DNA of 64,000 bases, from positions 8,202,917 through 8,266,916 of the forward strand of contig NC_081142.1 of NCBI RefSeq assembly GCF_958295425.1, in the 5' to 3' direction. Positions 60,686-64,000 of the stretch are shown here, piece by piece; position 1 is the first letter of the stretch; each line of letters opens with the position of its first letter. The DNA is from Solea solea (Eukaryota > Chordata > Actinopteri > Pleuronectiformes > Soleidae). Both the position numbers and the translations under genes were made by a program. Below the pieces are notes generated by a model. It had not been told where the DNA came from and did not search any database. It saw nothing but the letters and a program-made list of their open reading frames with translations.

Positions 60686-63599
60686 GTGTGAGCAAAATGC
60701 CTGGCTGAGTATGTGCTGAATATTAGTGCACATAGACCCATAGAAGAAGTTATGGCTTTGAACATGCATACATACTTGAGATCTTCTTGACTGGTAATTA
60801 TTGCTCGAGTTCATGCATAGAAATAAAAGCATTATTTCCTTTCACCCATGTATTAACAAGGACACACACACACACACACAGACATTCTTACTCGCCTCAA
60901 GGGTCTTATCTGCTTTTTTGTATCTAGGGAACAAATTGAATGTGGGGCATGACACACGCAGGCCAGCAGATGTCTGGGTCGTTAAGGTTAGGCCAGCTGA
61001 TTAGCATGACAAACAGATTGCCCCCCCCCCCCACCGCCTTTACACCCACCAAAACACTCCCACCCTATAGGAGGCCTTGCCTTTGAGTGGCAGAGTCGAG
61101 GCCATGGGTCACAGGTGATGTTGATTTTTGTGGAAGGCCACAGTGGATGATTGTCAAAATGCTTTTGGGTTGGTTGAATGGGGGGGGGGGGGGTACTGGT
61201 GCAGCCCTCTCTTCTTGAAAACACGCACACAGTCACTCACTGATTGGGACCCAAGGAGATACATGAATACACATTAAAACGACTTTAACTTCTCTTAGAT
61301 ATCAGACTTTTGGACCCCACTCCACCCCGACTTTTGAATTTGGGGGTGGGGGACCCACTTGTTTATCCACTTTCAGCCTGTGTCTGTCTATCAGACAAGA
61401 CGGTCGTCACAGGTCATCAGTAACATGGTGCAAGGGTTAACCTAAATGTCCAGTATATCAACACAATTAAAATGTGAAGGTGTCCTTTTTAATAACAAAT
61501 CTTTTATGGTGTTTATAGAAAAAGCCAATGGAACTTGTGATGGCAGGTGTACAGTATGTGTTTTGTGTAACTGATCAGAATGTTTTACTGATTTTGTCTG
61601 CTGCAGTCTTGTGCTTCATGATTATTAGTTTTTATAGTTTTTTTAGTCAGCTTTTATGCTGCATTGTCATAGTAGCACACCAATTAGCCTCAACAGTAAA
61701 ACTTGCGACTATGTAACTTCAGTGTTGTGGCGGTGTCCTCTCCTGATGTTGAAGACTGCATTGAGTGTCTGTATACACTGCCATATATGCAATTCCCTGT
61801 GTCCTCTGCACATCCTCTACTATTACACTCAAGTCTTGCAAGATCTGTGTGAGCGCCAGTGGAGCTAACAGCTAAACTAACAGCTGAGTCTGCAGATTTG
61901 TCTGTTACATTGCCATCTGTGGTGTAGAACCAGAAATACTTCCTCACACCGCTTTTCAGATGCTTTGTTGTTGTGATTGTCTGCTCATTTAGTTTGTTTG
62001 TGTCCTCCATTGTCACCACAAAGCAACATAACATCACTGTTGTCTTCTAATGAACAAAGAGGGCATGGATGCAGGCCAAGTTGTACTCACAGCACCCTCT
62101 GCTGCACAACTTGGTAATAACTTCAAACTGTCTGATGCAATTCTTGGCTGGATAAAAAAAAAACCAAAACATTTAAACAGGTTTTTATATTTGAGTTTGT
62201 AGAATTGCACTGAGAGCTCAAATTAAAAGTGCATTAATGTAACTACGTTGGGGTAAACTTTCTATGTGAATGTATTTTAAGTGACGCACCTGGTTAGAGA
62301 TCCAAATGTTGTACTATTTGCACATTCTGTGAACCTCAATTTCACAACTAAGCAAACATATTATAATAGAAATCAACATTTTAAAACGTGTACATTGCAA
62401 TATATTGTGATGTGCAACTGGATAATCAAAGACCTGAATGTAACAAGAAATAATCCAGGGATAGTTGTTGCCGATTGCCACATTTTCTGAGGTTTTGGAA
62501 CCTGTATATGAATATTTGCAGTCTTTATTATGTCAACTTTATTATTTTATAGAATGTGTGCATTGATATATCGCCAAAGTGTCAGATAACGTTTTTTTTT
62601 TCTTGAAGCTTAAAGCACTCAAAACTTTATTTGGAGGAAAGGTGTTCTGGAATGAATTTGGTGTTTGCTTACAGTTGCAACACAGTCCAAATGCATCATG
62701 GGCCTCTTTGAAGGACTGACTACCCCTGATCCTGCTGAATATGCACAATGAATGAAAAGTATTAGTGGTCGTCGAAGCCAACACCTAAGTAAAAACAATC
62801 AATTGTTAGCCACCAGGGGGTGATAGGTTTATAAAAAAATTTGAATAGATTTCAGATTCTTATAGATGATGTCACTGCAGGGTGTTACTTGATAAGATTA
62901 TTCTAGGTCTGAATAGAGCCCGCCCCCATCCTCAGTGAGGGTGATAACATGTTTGCAAAAATATTAAGTTGTTCCCATTTCAAACCCCTGCGTGTGGTTG
63001 GGAGAAAAATAGTGTATGATTTGTGAAATGGGTTTGTTCAATTCTACACACAGAGACTATGTGATCCAGCTGTTTTACTGCATTGCTGCCAAGTGGCAAT
63101 TGAGAGGTTGTTTACATCGTAAACATAACAAGTGTAATTTGTCATATTGACAAGCTTTACGGGACAGCCATGTGTTTTCAAATGATTCCGATTTATTTTC
63201 CGCAACGGAGCTTTGTGTCATGAAGTTTGATGTTTTTGTTGCATCACATTATACAGCCTCAGTGAATGTAGCTGCAGAAGAACACAACTAAAGAAAAATC
63301 TTTATTAAGTGATTGGAAATATACAAAAAAATATATATTTATATAAATATAAGCCATAATCAAACTTATATGCTACAGGCATGAGTAAAATAAGCTATAC
63401 TTTATATGTTTTCCTCTCTGGCCTGCTTGGCCTTACATAAAGCACTGCAGCAAATTCACCAGAAACAACAAAACAACAAAAATAAAAACAGATGTCAGCG
63501 GAGTTGTATCATGTTTTTGGTAGTGTTTACGTCTGCCAAAGTTACCGATGTGTGTGTGTGTACTTGTGTGTACTATTTGTTTACTCTTTCTGGCATAAA

Positions 63600-63745
63600 C
63601 TAATCTTGTCAGGGCCAGTAGTCTTCAAGGAGTCCTGGAACCTCATTTCTGAGGAACTGGTTACGTGTAGGGCAAAGATGTAAATTTGGGTTATTCTAAG
63701 GTTTGGGTTAGGCATTAACTGGTTATGGTTGTGGTTAGGGATTAG

Positions 63746-63800
<55 letters not shown>
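63600..63800 (+). repeat. (GT)26-associated dispersed repeat, copy 6
   Basis: CCTCATTTCTGAGGAACTGG and GGGTTAGGCATTAACTGGTTATGG precede a GT tract at 63747-63799. Confidence 0.7.
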
Positions 63801-63801
<1 letters not shown>

Positions 63802-63940
63802 ATGCACAACATTAACAGGCACAGTGGTGGTTGCGAGTATAGGTTGTCATGTTATAAATTCATGAGCATTTGACAGCTTTGTTTGTGTGGGAGGGCCTTG
63901 TTGTCTATGCATTATTATCTTAAAAATGTATTTGCGCATT

Positions 63941-63977
<37 letters not shown>

Positions 63978-64000
63978 ACATGCTGACTGAAGGATGTTGT

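Larger units (their letters stand above)
56324..64000 (+). other. tle5: tle5 intron 1 (incomplete)
   Basis: No second exon is recognisable. It holds an RFX X-box (57413), a hAT-like MITE (59252), several microsatellites and a (GT)n-associated repeat near the window end. Confidence 0.6.

Noticed and set aside
56324..64000. tle5 exon 2 (expected to start GSSHLPQQ)
   Set aside because: Looked for and not found; the intron continues beyond the window.

Overview
This window is nuclear DNA from a ray-finned fish, probably a percomorph teleost. Three protein genes are visible, all split into exons with canonical GT-AG junctions. The DNA between exons is AT-rich, full of microsatellites, and carries repeat families I associate with fish genomes (RTE-type LINE, hAT-like MITEs, a tRNA-derived SINE-like family).

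Layout. (1) About 4.8-17.5 kb, minus strand: gna15 (G-alpha-15/16 class), complete, seven coding exons encoding 369 residues, plus a likely non-coding first exon in a CpG-rich promoter. (2) 17.5-22.5 kb: intergenic DNA between two divergent promoters, with repeats, one CTCF-like site and one RFX X-box. (3) 22.5-about 54.2 kb, plus strand: gna11 (Gq class), complete, 359 residues. It has a CpG-rich 5' region, a 16.8-kb first intron and a long 3' UTR. (4) 55.2-64 kb, plus strand: the 5' UTR and first coding exon of tle5 (aes, amino-terminal enhancer of split), whose intron 1 runs past the window end. All three genes are neighbours on human 19p13.3 as I recall it, but there GNA11 and GNA15 are in tandem and TLE5 points away, so relative orientations differ here.

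The main finding is that gna11 has two copies of exon 4 (42148-42276 and 42796-42924). They have identical length (129 bp), identical phase and good splice sites. Each encodes a complete version of the segment containing the catalytic Arg183 and switch I. The two peptides differ at ten positions, and one copy resembles Gna11 while the other resembles Gnaq. This looks like a pair of mutually exclusive exons that would give one gene two Gq-class proteins. Two RBFOX-type TGCATG motifs flank the first copy.

Other points of interest: gna15 ends in DYGVM, closer to the Gi tail DCGLF than to the Gq tail EYNLV. Five near-perfect RFX X-box palindromes are scattered over the locus. A two-codon uORF overlaps the gna11 start codon. 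Degenerate copies of a THAP-domain transposon are present. Gna11 and Gna15 are membrane-attached G-alpha subunits that link receptors to phospholipase C-beta; Tle5 is a Groucho/TLE-family co-repressor modulator with no direct biochemical link to them.
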